From Aquincola sp. (lineage in GTDB: Bacteria > Pseudomonadota > Gammaproteobacteria > Burkholderiales > Burkholderiaceae_C), in contig JAOUIM010000061.1 in the NCBI GenBank assembly GCA_029884035.1, positions 1 to 12,555 on the forward strand: a DNA stretch of 12,555 nucleotides, read 5' to 3'. Numbering within the stretch: the stretch's first letter is position 1; each line of letters opens with the position of its first letter. The notes below the pieces were generated by a model, which made no database searches, had not been told where the DNA came from, and saw nothing but the letters and a program-made list of their open reading frames with translations. A program made the position numbers and the translations under genes. Below, in pieces: positions 1 to 7,501 of this stretch.

Positions 1-93
1 GGCCACGCCATCGGTACCGTCGACCCCGACGAGGCCGCACGCACGCTGGCGCTGTTCGCTGAACTCGCCCAGACCCGGCAGGCGGCGGCATGA
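1..93 (+). CDS. hypC: HypC hydrogenase maturation chaperone (3' end only)
   Basis: The first 30 codons in frame 1 encode the C-terminal end of a HypC/HupF/HoxL-type protein. The visible pattern GHAIGTVDPDEAARTLALFAEL matches the family's closing segment, where a 'vG.Ai..id..eA..tL..f.el' stretch forms the C-terminal helix. In the family, HypC is a small cytosolic chaperone of about 75-100 residues. It uses its N-terminal cysteine, which lies outside this window, to carry the Fe(CN)2CO unit together with HypD and deliver it to the hydrogenase large subunit. The TGA stop at 91-93 overlaps the ATG of hypD at 90-92, which indicates translational coupling. The truncation is caused by the window edge. 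Identity rests on this short match plus the position directly before hypD. Confidence 0.85.
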   Translation, partial: GHAIGTVDPDEAARTLALFAELAQTRQAAA

Positions 94-1313
94 AATACGT
101 CGACGAGTTCCGCGACGGCGCACTGGCGCGCGGCATTGGCGCGCGCATCGCCGCCGAGGTGCGGCCTGACCGGCGCTACAGCTTCATGGAGTTCTGCGGC
201 GGCCACACGCACGCGATCTCGCGCTATGGCATCGCCGAGCTGCTGCCTGAGGCGGTGCACATGATCCACGGCCCCGGCTGCCCGGTGTGCGTGCTGCCGA
301 TCGGGCGTATCGACCAGGCGATCGGCATCGCGCTCAAGCATGGAGCCATCGTCTGCACCTACGGCGACACGATGCGCGTGCCGGCCTCGCCCGCCGCCGG
401 GCCGCCCCAAGGCGGGCAGCACCCCCTCGGGGGGCGCGAGCCGCAGGCGAGCCGGGGGTCCACGGAGTCGCTGAGCCTGATGAAAGCCAAGGCGCGCGGT
501 GCCGACATCCGCATGGTCTATTCGGCGGCTGACGCGTTGAAGACTGCGCGCGAGAACCCGGCTCGCGAGGTCGTGTTCTTCGCCATCGGCTTCGAGACGA
601 CGACGCCACCCACCGCGCTCGTCATCCAGCAGGCGGCAAAGGAGGGCCTGGGGAACTTCAGCGTGCTGTGCTGCCACGTGCTGACACCCAGCGCCATCAC
701 GCACATCCTCGAATCGGCCGAGGTGCGCCGGTTCGGCACGGTGCCGATCGACGGCTTCATCGGGCCGGCCCATGTGAGCATCGTGATCGGCTCAGGCCCC
801 TACGAGCATTTCGCCGAGGAGTACAGGAAGCCGGTGGTGATCGCCGGTTTCGAGCCGCTGGACGTGATGCAGGCTTGTCTGATGCTGGTGCGCCAGGTCA
901 ACGAGGGCCGGGCCGAGGTGGAGAACCAGTTCGTGCGCGCGGTCACGCGCCAGGGCAACCTCGCGGCGCAACGCGCGGTGTCCGACGTGTTCGAGCTGCG
1001 CGAGCGCTTCGAGTGGCGCGGCCTGGGCGAAGTGCCGTACTCGGCGCTGAAGATCCGTGCGGGCTACGCCGCGTTCGACGCCGAGCGCCGCTTCGACCTG
1101 CACTACGAGCCGGTGCCCGACCACAAGCAATGCGAGTGCGGCGCGATCCTGCGCGGCGTGAAGAAGCCGACCGACTGCAAACTGTTCGGCAACGTGTGCA
1201 CGCCCGAGAACCCGACGGGCTCGTGCATGGTTTCGAGCGAAGGCGCCTGCGCGGCGCATTACTCGTATGGGCGCTTCCGGGACGTCGAGCTGGTGGCGGA
1301 GAGCGCCGCATGA
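90..1313 (+). CDS. hypD: HypD, Fe(CN)2CO assembly scaffold for [NiFe]-hydrogenase, with in-frame insert
   Basis: A 407-residue cytosolic iron-sulfur protein. In the family, HypD with HypC is the scaffold on which the Fe(CN)2CO group of [NiFe]-hydrogenase is built, taking cyanide from HypE. Visible motifs are CGGHTHA (residues 36-42), GPGCPVCVLP (61-70, with C64 and C67), GFETT (167-171), GFIGPAHVS (222-230), GFEPLD (253-258), and a C-terminal cysteine group (C348, C350, C363, C370) followed by MVSSEGACAA (380-389). The C-terminal cysteines are expected to hold the [4Fe-4S] cluster. Family members are usually about 365-385 residues. The excess is one block at about residues 101-128, between GDTMRVPAS and SLMKAKARGAD, which are near neighbours in ordinary HypD. 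The start overlaps the hypC stop (ATGA) and the stop overlaps the hypE start (ATGA). All core motifs are intact and the insert keeps frame, so the protein is probably made, but whether it is fully active is open. Confidence 0.97.
   Translation: MKYVDEFRDGALARGIGARIAAEVRPDRRYSFMEFCGGHTHAISRYGIAELLPEAVHMIHGPGCPVCVLPIGRIDQAIGIALKHGAIVCTYGDTMRVPASPAAGPPQGGQHPLGGREPQASRGSTESLSLMKAKARGADIRMVYSAADALKTARENPAREVVFFAIGFETTTPPTALVIQQAAKEGLGNFSVLCCHVLTPSAITHILESAEVRRFGTVPIDGFIGPAHVSIVIGSGPYEHFAEEYRKPVVIAGFEPLDVMQACLMLVRQVNEGRAEVENQFVRAVTRQGNLAAQRAVSDVFELRERFEWRGLGEVPYSALKIRAGYAAFDAERRFDLHYEPVPDHKQCECGAILRGVKKPTDCKLFGNVCTPENPTGSCMVSSEGACAAHYSYGRFRDVELVAESAA
391..470 (+). repeat. GC-rich dyad repeat inserted in frame in hypD
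   Basis: This stretch encodes the extra block in HypD and looks like a non-coding repeat rather than ordinary coding sequence. It contains a CCGCC-CCAA-GGCGG hairpin (402-415), a C5/G6 hairpin (422-434), a longer-range pairing ACCCCC (421-426) with GGGGGT (454-459), and a direct repeat GCGAGCC at 437-443 and 447-453. Its length is close to a multiple of three and no stop falls in the hypD frame. From memory, dyad repeats of this type (GCCGCCCCAAGGCGG followed by CACCCCCTCGGGGGG) occur in many copies in Burkholderiales genomes. I cannot test copy number here. Only one copy was seen in this window. The borders are approximate. Confidence 0.65.
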
Positions 1314-2377
1314 CCGTGAAGAAGGATTACGTCCGACCGCTGGACGTCAAGAATGGTCGCATCGACATGAACCACGGCGCGGGCGGGCGCGCGTCGATGC
1401 AGCTGATCGAGGAAGTCTTCGCGCGCGCCTTCGACAACGACTTCCTGCGCCAGGGCAACGACGGCGCCACATTGCCGGTGCCGGCCGAACTGCTCGAAGG
1501 CGGGCGCCTGGTGATGTCCTGCGACGGCCATATCGTCTCGCCATTGTTCTTCCCCGGCGGCGACATCGGCTGCCTGGCGGTGCACGGCACGGTCAACGAC
1601 GTCGCGATGATGGGGGCGCGGCCGCTGTACCTGTCGGCCAGCTTCATCCTCGAGGAAGGCTTCCCGCTCGCCGACCTGAAGCGCGTCGTCGAGTCGATGG
1701 CCGCCGCTGCGCGCGAGGCCGGCGTGCCGGTGGTCACCGGCGACACCAAGGTGGTCGAGCAGGGCAAGGGCGACGGCTGCTTCATCGCCACCACGGGCGT
1801 CGGTGTCGTGCCGCGCGGTGTCGCGGTGGGCGGCGCCAACGCCAAGGCGGGCGACGTGCTGATCGTCTCCGGCACGATCGGCGAGCACGGCGTGGCGGTG
1901 CTGTCGCAGCGCGAGTCGCTCGAGTTCGAGACTGCCATCGTCTCCGACACCGCGGCGCTGCACACGCTGGTGGCCGCGATGCTGCGCGTCGCGCCGCCCG
2001 GCGCCGTGCACATGCTGCGCGACCCGACGCGCGGCGGGCTGGGCACGACCTTGAACGAGATCGCGCGCCAGTCGAATGTCGGCATGCTGATCGACGAGGC
2101 CACGATCCCGATGCGGCCGCAGGTCGAGGCCGCCTGCGAGCTGCTGGGGCTGGATCCGCTGTACATCGCCAACGAAGGCAAGCTGGTCGCAGCGGTGGCG
2201 CCCGAGGCGGCCGATGTCGTGCTGGCCGCCATGCGCGCGCATCCGCTGGGTGCCAACGCCGCGCGCATCGGGAGCGTCGTGGCCGACGAGCACCGCTTCG
2301 TTCAGATGCAGACCCGCTTCGGCGGCAGACGAATCGTCGACTGGTTGTCCGGAGAGCCTTTGCCGCGGATCTGTTGA
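1310..2377 (+). CDS. hypE: HypE, carbamoyl dehydratase making the cyanide ligand
   Basis: A 355-residue member of the HypE family (PurM/AIR-synthase fold). In the family, HypF places a carbamoyl group on the C-terminal cysteine of HypE, which dehydrates it with ATP to a thiocyanate and hands cyanide to the HypC-HypD iron. Visible features are the N-terminal MNHGAGGRAS motif (residues 20-29), FFPGGDIGCLAVHGTVNDVAMMGARP (in 80-105), TGDTKVVEQGKGDG (143-156), DPTRGGLGTTLNEIA (238-252), IANEGKL (286-292), and the diagnostic C-terminus PRIC with Cys355 as the carbamoyl acceptor. Length is normal for the family. The ATG at 1310 overlaps the hypD stop (ATGA) and has GGAG at 1298-1301, eight bases upstream. 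The TGA at 2375-2377 shares one base with the hypX ATG. Nothing appears damaged. Confidence 0.98.
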   Translation: MTVKKDYVRPLDVKNGRIDMNHGAGGRASMQLIEEVFARAFDNDFLRQGNDGATLPVPAELLEGGRLVMSCDGHIVSPLFFPGGDIGCLAVHGTVNDVAMMGARPLYLSASFILEEGFPLADLKRVVESMAAAAREAGVPVVTGDTKVVEQGKGDGCFIATTGVGVVPRGVAVGGANAKAGDVLIVSGTIGEHGVAVLSQRESLEFETAIVSDTAALHTLVAAMLRVAPPGAVHMLRDPTRGGLGTTLNEIARQSNVGMLIDEATIPMRPQVEAACELLGLDPLYIANEGKLVAAVAPEAADVVLAAMRAHPLGANAARIGSVVADEHRFVQMQTRFGGRRIVDWLSGEPLPRIC

Positions 2378-4095
2378 TGCGCCTGCTGCTGCTCACCCAC
2401 GCCTTCAACAGCCTGGCGCAGCGGCTGTTCGTCGATTTGCGCGCCGACGGTCACGAGGTCTCGGTCGAGTTGGACATCGCCGATGCGGTGACCGAGGAGG
2501 CGGTCGCGCTGTGGCAGCCCGACGTGGTGATCGCGCCCTTCCTCAAGCGCCGCATTCCCGAGTCGGTGTGGTCGACACGGCTTTGCCTCGTCGTGCACCC
2601 GGGTCCACCGGGCGACCGCGGACCGTCGGCTCTGGACTGGGCGGTGCTGACCGGTAAACGCGAGTGGGGCGTCACGGTGCTGCAGGCCACCGGCGACTAC
2701 GACGCCGGGCCGGTGTGGGCGTGGCGGGCGTTCGCGATGCGCGAGCTCGCCACCAAGTCGAGCCTGTACCGGGACGAAGTGGTCGAGGCAGCGGTGGACG
2801 CGGTGCGCGAGGCGATCGCGAAGTGGACACCGGGTGCGGTGTGCAAGTCGGCGCCGTCGCCCGGCTGCTGGCAGCCGCCGATGACCCAGGCCGAACGTGC
2901 GATCGACTGGATGCGCGACACGACAGCCGTCGTGCTGCGCAAGCTGCGGGCTTCGGACGGGTTCCCTGGCGTGGCCGACTCGCTATTCGGCGTGACAGCG
3001 CATCTGTTCGATGCGCACCCGGCGAGTGACGACGACCTGCGACGCGCCCCTGCGGGTGCCCCGGGCGACGTGGTCGCGCGGCGTGGTCCGGCGCTGTTGA
3101 GGCGCACCACCAACGCCGCGGTGTGGATCGGCCATGTGCGGCGCCATCGCGGCGACGGCGCGCCCACGCTCAAGCTCGCCGCCACGCGCGCCTTCGCCGC
3201 CGAGTGCGCTGCGTTGCCCGAGCTGCCGGTGCCGTTGATGCGCGACGACGAGACCTGGGACGAACTGCGCTACCGCGAACACGGCCCTGCCGGTGCGCGT
3301 GTGGGCGTGCTGTCGTTCGAATTCCACAACGGCGCGATGAGCACGCGCCAATGCCGACGCCTGGCCGCCGCGCTGCACGCGGTGGCGCAGCGAGCGACCC
3401 GCGTGGTGGTGCTCGACGGCGGCCCCGACTTCTTCAGCAACGGCATCCACCTGCACGAGATCGAGGCCGACCAGATCGACGGCGGCAGCGCGGCCGATGC
3501 CTCGCTGGCCAACATCGAGGCCATCGACGACGTGGCGCTGGCCATCCTGTCGCTCACCGATCGCCTGGTGATTGCCGCGTTGCGCGGCAATGCCGGCGCC
3601 GGCGGCTGCTTCCTCGCGCTGGCCGCCGACGAGGTGTGGGCGCATCGCGGCGTGGTGCAGAACCCGCACTACAAGAACATGGGCAACCTGTACGGCAGCG
3701 AGTACTGGACCTACCTGCTGCCGCGGCGGGTCGGCGAGGACCGCGCGCGCGCGCTGATGCGCGGCCGGCTGCCGCTGGGCGCGCGCGAGGCGCACGTGCT
3801 GGGCCTGGTCGACGCGGTGCTGACCGATGGCGCGCACGGGTTCGACGCCGCGGTCATCGAACGCGCGCTCGCCCTGGCCGCCGACACCGGGTCGACTGCG
3901 CGCGTGGCCGTCAAGGCCGCTCGGCGCGAGGCCGACGAGCGCATCAGGCCGCTGGCCGCCTACCGAGAGGAGGAACTGCGCCGCATGCGGCTGAACTTCT
4001 ACGGCTTCGATCCTTCGTACCACGTCGCGCGCCACCACTTCGTACATCGCAAGCCGCACGCGTGGACGCCGCGGCATCTGGCCGTTCACCGCTGA
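2377..4095 (+). CDS. hypX: HypX, CO-ligand synthase for aerobic hydrogenase maturation
   Basis: A 572-residue two-domain cytosolic protein (HypX/HoxX family). The N-terminal half (about 1-280) is a formyl-tetrahydrofolate transferase-like domain with HPGPPGDRGPSALDWAV at 74-90. The C-terminal half (about 305-545) is an enoyl-CoA hydratase (crotonase)-like domain with VVLDGGPDFFSNGIHLHEIE (344-363), ALRGNAGAGGCFLALAADE (401-419) and YGSEYWTYLLPRR (439-451). In characterised HypX the formyl group of N10-formyl-THF is passed to coenzyme A and formyl-CoA is split to CO, the iron ligand. HypX is typical of organisms maturing hydrogenase in air. The ATG at 2377 shares one base with the hypE stop. 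A TTG three bases earlier would add one residue. Length is close to the roughly 560-600 usual for the family. The last hyp gene here is followed after 14 bases by modA, so read-through is likely. Confidence 0.96.
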   Translation: MRLLLLTHAFNSLAQRLFVDLRADGHEVSVELDIADAVTEEAVALWQPDVVIAPFLKRRIPESVWSTRLCLVVHPGPPGDRGPSALDWAVLTGKREWGVTVLQATGDYDAGPVWAWRAFAMRELATKSSLYRDEVVEAAVDAVREAIAKWTPGAVCKSAPSPGCWQPPMTQAERAIDWMRDTTAVVLRKLRASDGFPGVADSLFGVTAHLFDAHPASDDDLRRAPAGAPGDVVARRGPALLRRTTNAAVWIGHVRRHRGDGAPTLKLAATRAFAAECAALPELPVPLMRDDETWDELRYREHGPAGARVGVLSFEFHNGAMSTRQCRRLAAALHAVAQRATRVVVLDGGPDFFSNGIHLHEIEADQIDGGSAADASLANIEAIDDVALAILSLTDRLVIAALRGNAGAGGCFLALAADEVWAHRGVVQNPHYKNMGNLYGSEYWTYLLPRRVGEDRARALMRGRLPLGAREAHVLGLVDAVLTDGAHGFDAAVIERALALAADTGSTARVAVKAARREADERIRPLAAYREEELRRMRLNFYGFDPSYHVARHHFVHRKPHAWTPRHLAVHR

Positions 4096-4109
4096 GCTAG
4101 CATCCAGCG

Positions 4110-4886
4110 ATGAGACTTGCGCGCCGCACCGCGCTGGGCATGCTGGGTGCCGCGCTGATGCCGGTGCACGCCCAGGCGCGCAGCCTGACAATCGCCGCGG
4201 CCTCCGATCTGCGCTTTGCGCTCGACGAGACCATGCGAGCCTTCCGTGCCATGCACGCGGATGCGCGCATCGAGGTCGTCTACGGATCGTCGGGCAAGCT
4301 GGCCACGCAAATCCGCCATGGCGCGCCGTTCGATGTGTTCCTTTCGGCCGACCGCGAGTTCGCCGATGCACTGCACCGCAACGGGTTCGCTGCCGGCGCG
4401 CCGCGCCTGTACGCGCGCGGCCATCTCGTCGCGTGGAGCACCGACGCGTCGCTCGGCCGCCTGCCGCTTGCGGATCTGGTGCGCGACGTGCGCGTGCGGC
4501 GCTTCGCGATCGCCAACCCCGAGCATGCGCCCTACGGCCGCCGTGCCGTCGAGGCATTGCGTTCGCAGGGGCAGTGGGACGCGGTGCAGCCCAAGCTCGT
4601 GTTCGGCGAGAACATCGCGCAGGCCGTGCAGTTCGTGCAGACCGGCGCGGCGCAGGCCGGCCTGGTGGCGCTGTCGCTGGTGCTGGCCCCCGCACTGGCG
4701 GGCGAGGGCGCATACACCGGCGTGCCCGAGGCCTGGCACAGCCCGCTCGAGCAGTCGATGGTGGTCACGCGCCGCGCCATGGACAATGCGCTCGCCCATG
4801 CCTTCGTCGCCCATCTCGAAAGCCCCGCGGCGCGCGCCACGCTCGCCCGCTTCGGCTTCGCACCGCCGGGCGAGGGCCCACGCTGA
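4110..4886 (+). CDS. modA: ModA, periplasmic molybdate-binding protein
   Basis: A 258-residue type II periplasmic solute-binding protein of the molybdate ABC importer. An N-terminal export signal covers about residues 1-23, with cleavage likely after the AQA at 21-23. It holds an Arg pair (RR at 5-6) before the hydrophobic stretch, reminiscent of but not a full Tat motif. The mature part shows ModA landmarks: IAAASDL (28-34), VYGSSGKLATQI (57-68), GAPFDVFLSAD (71-81), YARGHLVAWS (101-110), IANPEHAPYGRRAVEAL further on, and GENIAQAVQFVQTGAAQAGLVAL, the usual oxyanion-site segments. The start lies 14 bases after the hypX stop with no obvious Shine-Dalgarno, which suggests coupling to hypX. modB and modC follow. 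A tungstate preference cannot be excluded from sequence alone. Confidence 0.95.
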   Translation: MRLARRTALGMLGAALMPVHAQARSLTIAAASDLRFALDETMRAFRAMHADARIEVVYGSSGKLATQIRHGAPFDVFLSADREFADALHRNGFAAGAPRLYARGHLVAWSTDASLGRLPLADLVRDVRVRRFAIANPEHAPYGRRAVEALRSQGQWDAVQPKLVFGENIAQAVQFVQTGAAQAGLVALSLVLAPALAGEGAYTGVPEAWHSPLEQSMVVTRRAMDNALAHAFVAHLESPAARATLARFGFAPPGEGPR

Positions 4887-4910
4887 ACCGCGCCGCGCGG
4901 TGACGGCCCC

Positions 4911-5591
4911 GTGAGTGCCGGCGACTGGCAGGCCGTCGGCGTCACGCTGCGGCTGGCGGCCACGACCACGCTGGTGCTGCTGCTGCTGGGCACGCCGCTG
5001 GCGTGGTGGCTCGCACGCACGCAGCGCTCGCGCGCGGCCACGGTGGTCGACTCGCTGGTGGCGCTGCCGCTGGTGCTGCCGCCCACGGTGCTGGGCTTCT
5101 ATCTGCTGGTGCTGCTCGGCCCGCAGGGCGCGCTGGGCCAGGCGTTCGCGGCGCTGGGCCTGCCGCCGCTGGTGTTCAGCTTCTGGGGCCTGGTGGCGGC
5201 CAGCGTGGCGAGCAGCCTGCCCTTCATGGTGCAGCCGCTGCGCGACGCCTTCGCCGGCGTGGGCGTGCGCATGACCGAGGTGGCGGCCACGCTGCGCGCC
5301 TCGCCGCTCGATGCCTTCTTCAGCGTCGCGGTGCCGCTGTCGCGACGCGGTTTCCTGTCGGCGCTGACGCTGACCTTTGCGCACACCGTGGGCGAGTTCG
5401 GCGTCGTGCTGATGGTGGGCGGCAACATCCCCGGCGCCACGCGGGTGCTGTCGATCGCAATCTACGACCATGCCGAGGCGATGAACTACGCGGCTGCGCA
5501 TGCACTGGCCGGTGGCCTGCTGCTCGCGTCGTTCGCCGCGCTGCTGGCGCTGAACCTCGCGCACCGGCGGCGCACCGTGGCCCCGGCATGA
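4911..5591 (+). CDS. modB: ModB, molybdate ABC transporter permease
   Basis: A 226-residue inner-membrane permease that forms the molybdate channel as a dimer. About five hydrophobic spans are visible: roughly residues 12-35, 46-69, 86-109, 147-171 and 194-217. The cytoplasmic coupling (EAA) loop is EVAATLRASPLDAFFSVAVPL (starting at 123), and AHTVGEFGVVLMVGGNIPG (157-175) is a strong ModB signature. Translation starts at GTG 4911. It is the only sensible choice, because the modA stop at 4884 lies in this same frame and no other start codon intervenes. The Shine-Dalgarno is weak. The stop overlaps the modC ATG by four bases (ATGA). Length and topology are normal for the family. Confidence 0.95.
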   Translation: MSAGDWQAVGVTLRLAATTTLVLLLLGTPLAWWLARTQRSRAATVVDSLVALPLVLPPTVLGFYLLVLLGPQGALGQAFAALGLPPLVFSFWGLVAASVASSLPFMVQPLRDAFAGVGVRMTEVAATLRASPLDAFFSVAVPLSRRGFLSALTLTFAHTVGEFGVVLMVGGNIPGATRVLSIAIYDHAEAMNYAAAHALAGGLLLASFAALLALNLAHRRRTVAPA

Positions 5592-6685
5592 CGGCATCGA
5601 CCACGATCGAGGCGCGCTTCGCGCACCGCTTCGGCACCAGCGGCTTCGCATTCGACGTCGACCTGCATCTGCCCGCGCGCGGCGTGTCGGTGTTGTTCGG
5701 CCCCTCGGGCTGCGGCAAGACCACGCTGTTGCGCTGCCTGGCCGGGCTGCAGCGCGCGCAGCGCGGCCGCCTCGTCGTCGGCGACCAGGTGTGGCAGGAC
5801 GATGCGAGCGCCACGTTCGTTCCACCGCACCGGCGCGCCATCGGCATGGTGTTCCAGGAACCGAGCCTGTTCCCGCACCTGTCGGTGCAAGGCAACCTCG
5901 ACTACGGCCTGAGGCGTGTCGCCGGCGCCGTTCAACGCACCATGCTCGCGACTGCGGTCGAGTTGCTGGGCATTGGCGCGCTGCTGCCGCGCAGGCCCGA
6001 CACGCTGTCGGGCGGCGAGCGCCAGCGCGTGGCGATCGCGCGAGCGATCGCGGTGGGCCCGCGCCTGCTGCTGATGGACGAGCCGCTGGCCTCACTCGAC
6101 GCCGCGCGCAAGCAGGAGGTGCTGCCCTTCCTCGACCGCCTGCACCGCGAGCTGACGATGCCGGTGGTCTACGTCACGCACGCGATCGGCGAGGTGATGC
6201 GTCTGGCGGACCACGTGGTCGCACTCGAGGCCGGGGCTGCAAAGGCGCAGGGCCCGCTGTTCGAGATGCTGGCGCGGCTGGACGTGCCGACGCTGGCCCA
6301 GGACGACGCCGCCGGCGTGGTGCTGGCCTGCACCGTGGCCGCGCGCGACGAACGCTGGCACCTGGCGCGCATGGACTTCGACGGCGGAGTGCTGTGGACT
6401 CGTGACGTGGGTCATCCGCTGGGCAGCGCGGTGCGCGTGCAGGTGCTGGCGCGCGACGTCAGCCTGGCGCTCGCCGAGCCGCGCGAGACCAGCATCGTGA
6501 ACCACCTGCAGGGCACCGTGCAGTCACTCGTTGACGATGTTCATCCGTCGAACGTGCTGGCGCTGGTTCGAGTGGGCAGCGTGGCGGTGATGAGCCGGCT
6601 GACGCGCCGCTCGGCCGAGCGGCTTGCGCTCGCACCCGGGCAGCCGGTGTGGGTGCAGGTGAAGGCGGTGGCGGTGGTGTCGTAG
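5588..6685 (+). CDS. modC: ModC, molybdate ABC transporter ATPase with Mop/TOBE domain
   Basis: A 365-residue cytosolic ATPase that energises ModB. The nucleotide-binding domain (about 1-235) has the Walker A GPSGCGKTT (38-46), Q-loop Gln90 in MVFQEPSLFPHLSV, the ABC signature LSGGERQ (140-146), Walker B LLLMDEP (160-166), the D-loop SLD (169-171) and H-loop His198. A C-terminal Mop/TOBE-like segment (about 295-362, beginning ETSIVNHLQGTV) is characteristic of ModC and binds molybdate as a regulatory site in the family. Its ATG overlaps the modB stop (ATGA). It is the last gene of the apparent hypCDEX-modABC run. No modE regulator gene or ModE-like operator was recognised nearby. Confidence 0.96.
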   Translation: MTASTTIEARFAHRFGTSGFAFDVDLHLPARGVSVLFGPSGCGKTTLLRCLAGLQRAQRGRLVVGDQVWQDDASATFVPPHRRAIGMVFQEPSLFPHLSVQGNLDYGLRRVAGAVQRTMLATAVELLGIGALLPRRPDTLSGGERQRVAIARAIAVGPRLLLMDEPLASLDAARKQEVLPFLDRLHRELTMPVVYVTHAIGEVMRLADHVVALEAGAAKAQGPLFEMLARLDVPTLAQDDAAGVVLACTVAARDERWHLARMDFDGGVLWTRDVGHPLGSAVRVQVLARDVSLALAEPRETSIVNHLQGTVQSLVDDVHPSNVLALVRVGSVAVMSRLTRRSAERLALAPGQPVWVQVKAVAVVS

Positions 6686-6686
6686 A

Positions 6687-6698
6687 CGGGGCGCCCCG
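6687..6698. terminator. Short GC palindrome after modC, possible weak terminator
   Basis: The 12-base perfect palindrome CGGGGCGCCCCG begins two bases after the modC stop codon, in the 54-base gap before the dehydrogenase gene. It could form a short hairpin at the mRNA end. There is no loop space and no T tract behind it, so it does not match a classical intrinsic terminator. It may be chance in GC-rich DNA. Confidence 0.25.
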
Positions 6699-6739
6699 CC
6701 GGCACGCAAGACGGCGATTGAACGCCTTATGCTCCCGCC

Positions 6740-7501
6740 ATGCAAACAGATTTCGCCGGCCGCGTTGCCGTCGTCACCGGCGGCGCTTCCGGGATGGGCG
6801 CCGCGACCGCGGGCGAGCTGGCCGCGCGTGGCGCGCAGGTCGTCATCGTCGACCGCAACGCCGGGCTGGCCGCCGCCATCGCGACGTCGCTCGGCCAGGG
6901 CGAAGCGCTGATCGGCGACGTCGGCGACAGCGCGTTCTGCGACGCGGTGGTCGCCGAGGCGGTGCGCCGCCACGGCCGGCTCGACGTCATGGTCAACGCC
7001 GCCGGAGTGATCGTGCGCGCTCGCGGCGAGCACACCACCGACGCACAGTGGGCGTCCGTGATGGCGGTCAACGTCAGCGGCACGTTCTTCATGTGCCGCG
7101 CAGCGATCGCGGCGATGAAGGCCAACCAGGGCGGCAGCTCCGGCGCGATCGTCAACTTCGGATCGATCTGGGGCGACCTGGGTTCGGCGGGCGTGGCCGC
7201 CTATTGCGCATCCAAGGGTGCGGTGCACAACCTCACCCGCGCGCTCGCGCTGGATCACGCCACCGACGGCATCCGCGTCAACGCCGTCTGCCCCGGCGAG
7301 GTGCGCACGCCGATGCTGCAATCGCAGCGCAGCGAGCCGGTCACCCAGCAGTTGCTCGAGCGCATTGCCGCGACCGTGCCGATGGGGCGCCTCGCCGAGC
7401 CGATCGAGATCGCTCGCGTGGTGGCTTTCCTCGCCAGCGACGCGGCCAGCTACATGACCGGCGCCCTGGTCAGCGTCGACGCCGGCTACGGAGCGCGCTG
7501 A
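6740..7501 (+). CDS. Short-chain dehydrogenase/reductase (classical SDR, probably NAD-linked)
   Basis: A 253-residue cytosolic oxidoreductase of the classical SDR family, of usual length. The dinucleotide-binding motif TGGASGMG is at residues 13-20. Asp38, at the end of the second strand (VIVDRN), suggests a preference for NAD(H) over NADP(H). NAAG is at 86-89 and the catalytic tetrad is Asn111, Ser142, Tyr155 and Lys159 (YCASK). The PGEVRTPM segment (185-192) and the closing GALVSVDAGYGAR (241-253) are normal for the group. The substrate is unknown. Relatives act on sugars, hydroxyacids and 3-oxoacyl groups. The start was chosen from the standard spacing of the first strand to the glycine motif, and no clear Shine-Dalgarno is seen. 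The stop shares one base with the downstream aldo/keto reductase start (TGATG), so the two are co-translated and probably work on the same route. Confidence 0.93.
   Translation: MQTDFAGRVAVVTGGASGMGAATAGELAARGAQVVIVDRNAGLAAAIATSLGQGEALIGDVGDSAFCDAVVAEAVRRHGRLDVMVNAAGVIVRARGEHTTDAQWASVMAVNVSGTFFMCRAAIAAMKANQGGSSGAIVNFGSIWGDLGSAGVAAYCASKGAVHNLTRALALDHATDGIRVNAVCPGEVRTPMLQSQRSEPVTQQLLERIAATVPMGRLAEPIEIARVVAFLASDAASYMTGALVSVDAGYGAR

Noticed and set aside
5..22. Signal peptide or Tat motif reading of the ModA Arg pair (4124-4127) as proof of Tat export
   Set aside because: Only the twin Arg is present. The remaining consensus (S/T-R-R-x-F-L-K) is missing, so Sec export remains at least as likely. 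Coordinates given here are residues 5-22 of ModA.
2374..2376. TTG as the hypX start codon
   Set aside because: The ATG immediately after it gives the normal N-terminus MRLLLLTHAFNSLAQ and the usual TGATG coupling with hypE.
4086..6095. A 669-codon open frame on the minus strand opposite modA, modB and modC
   Set aside because: It is an antisense shadow in GC-rich DNA: its protein is rich in Arg, Ala, His and Gln without domains, while the plus strand encodes three clear Mod proteins.
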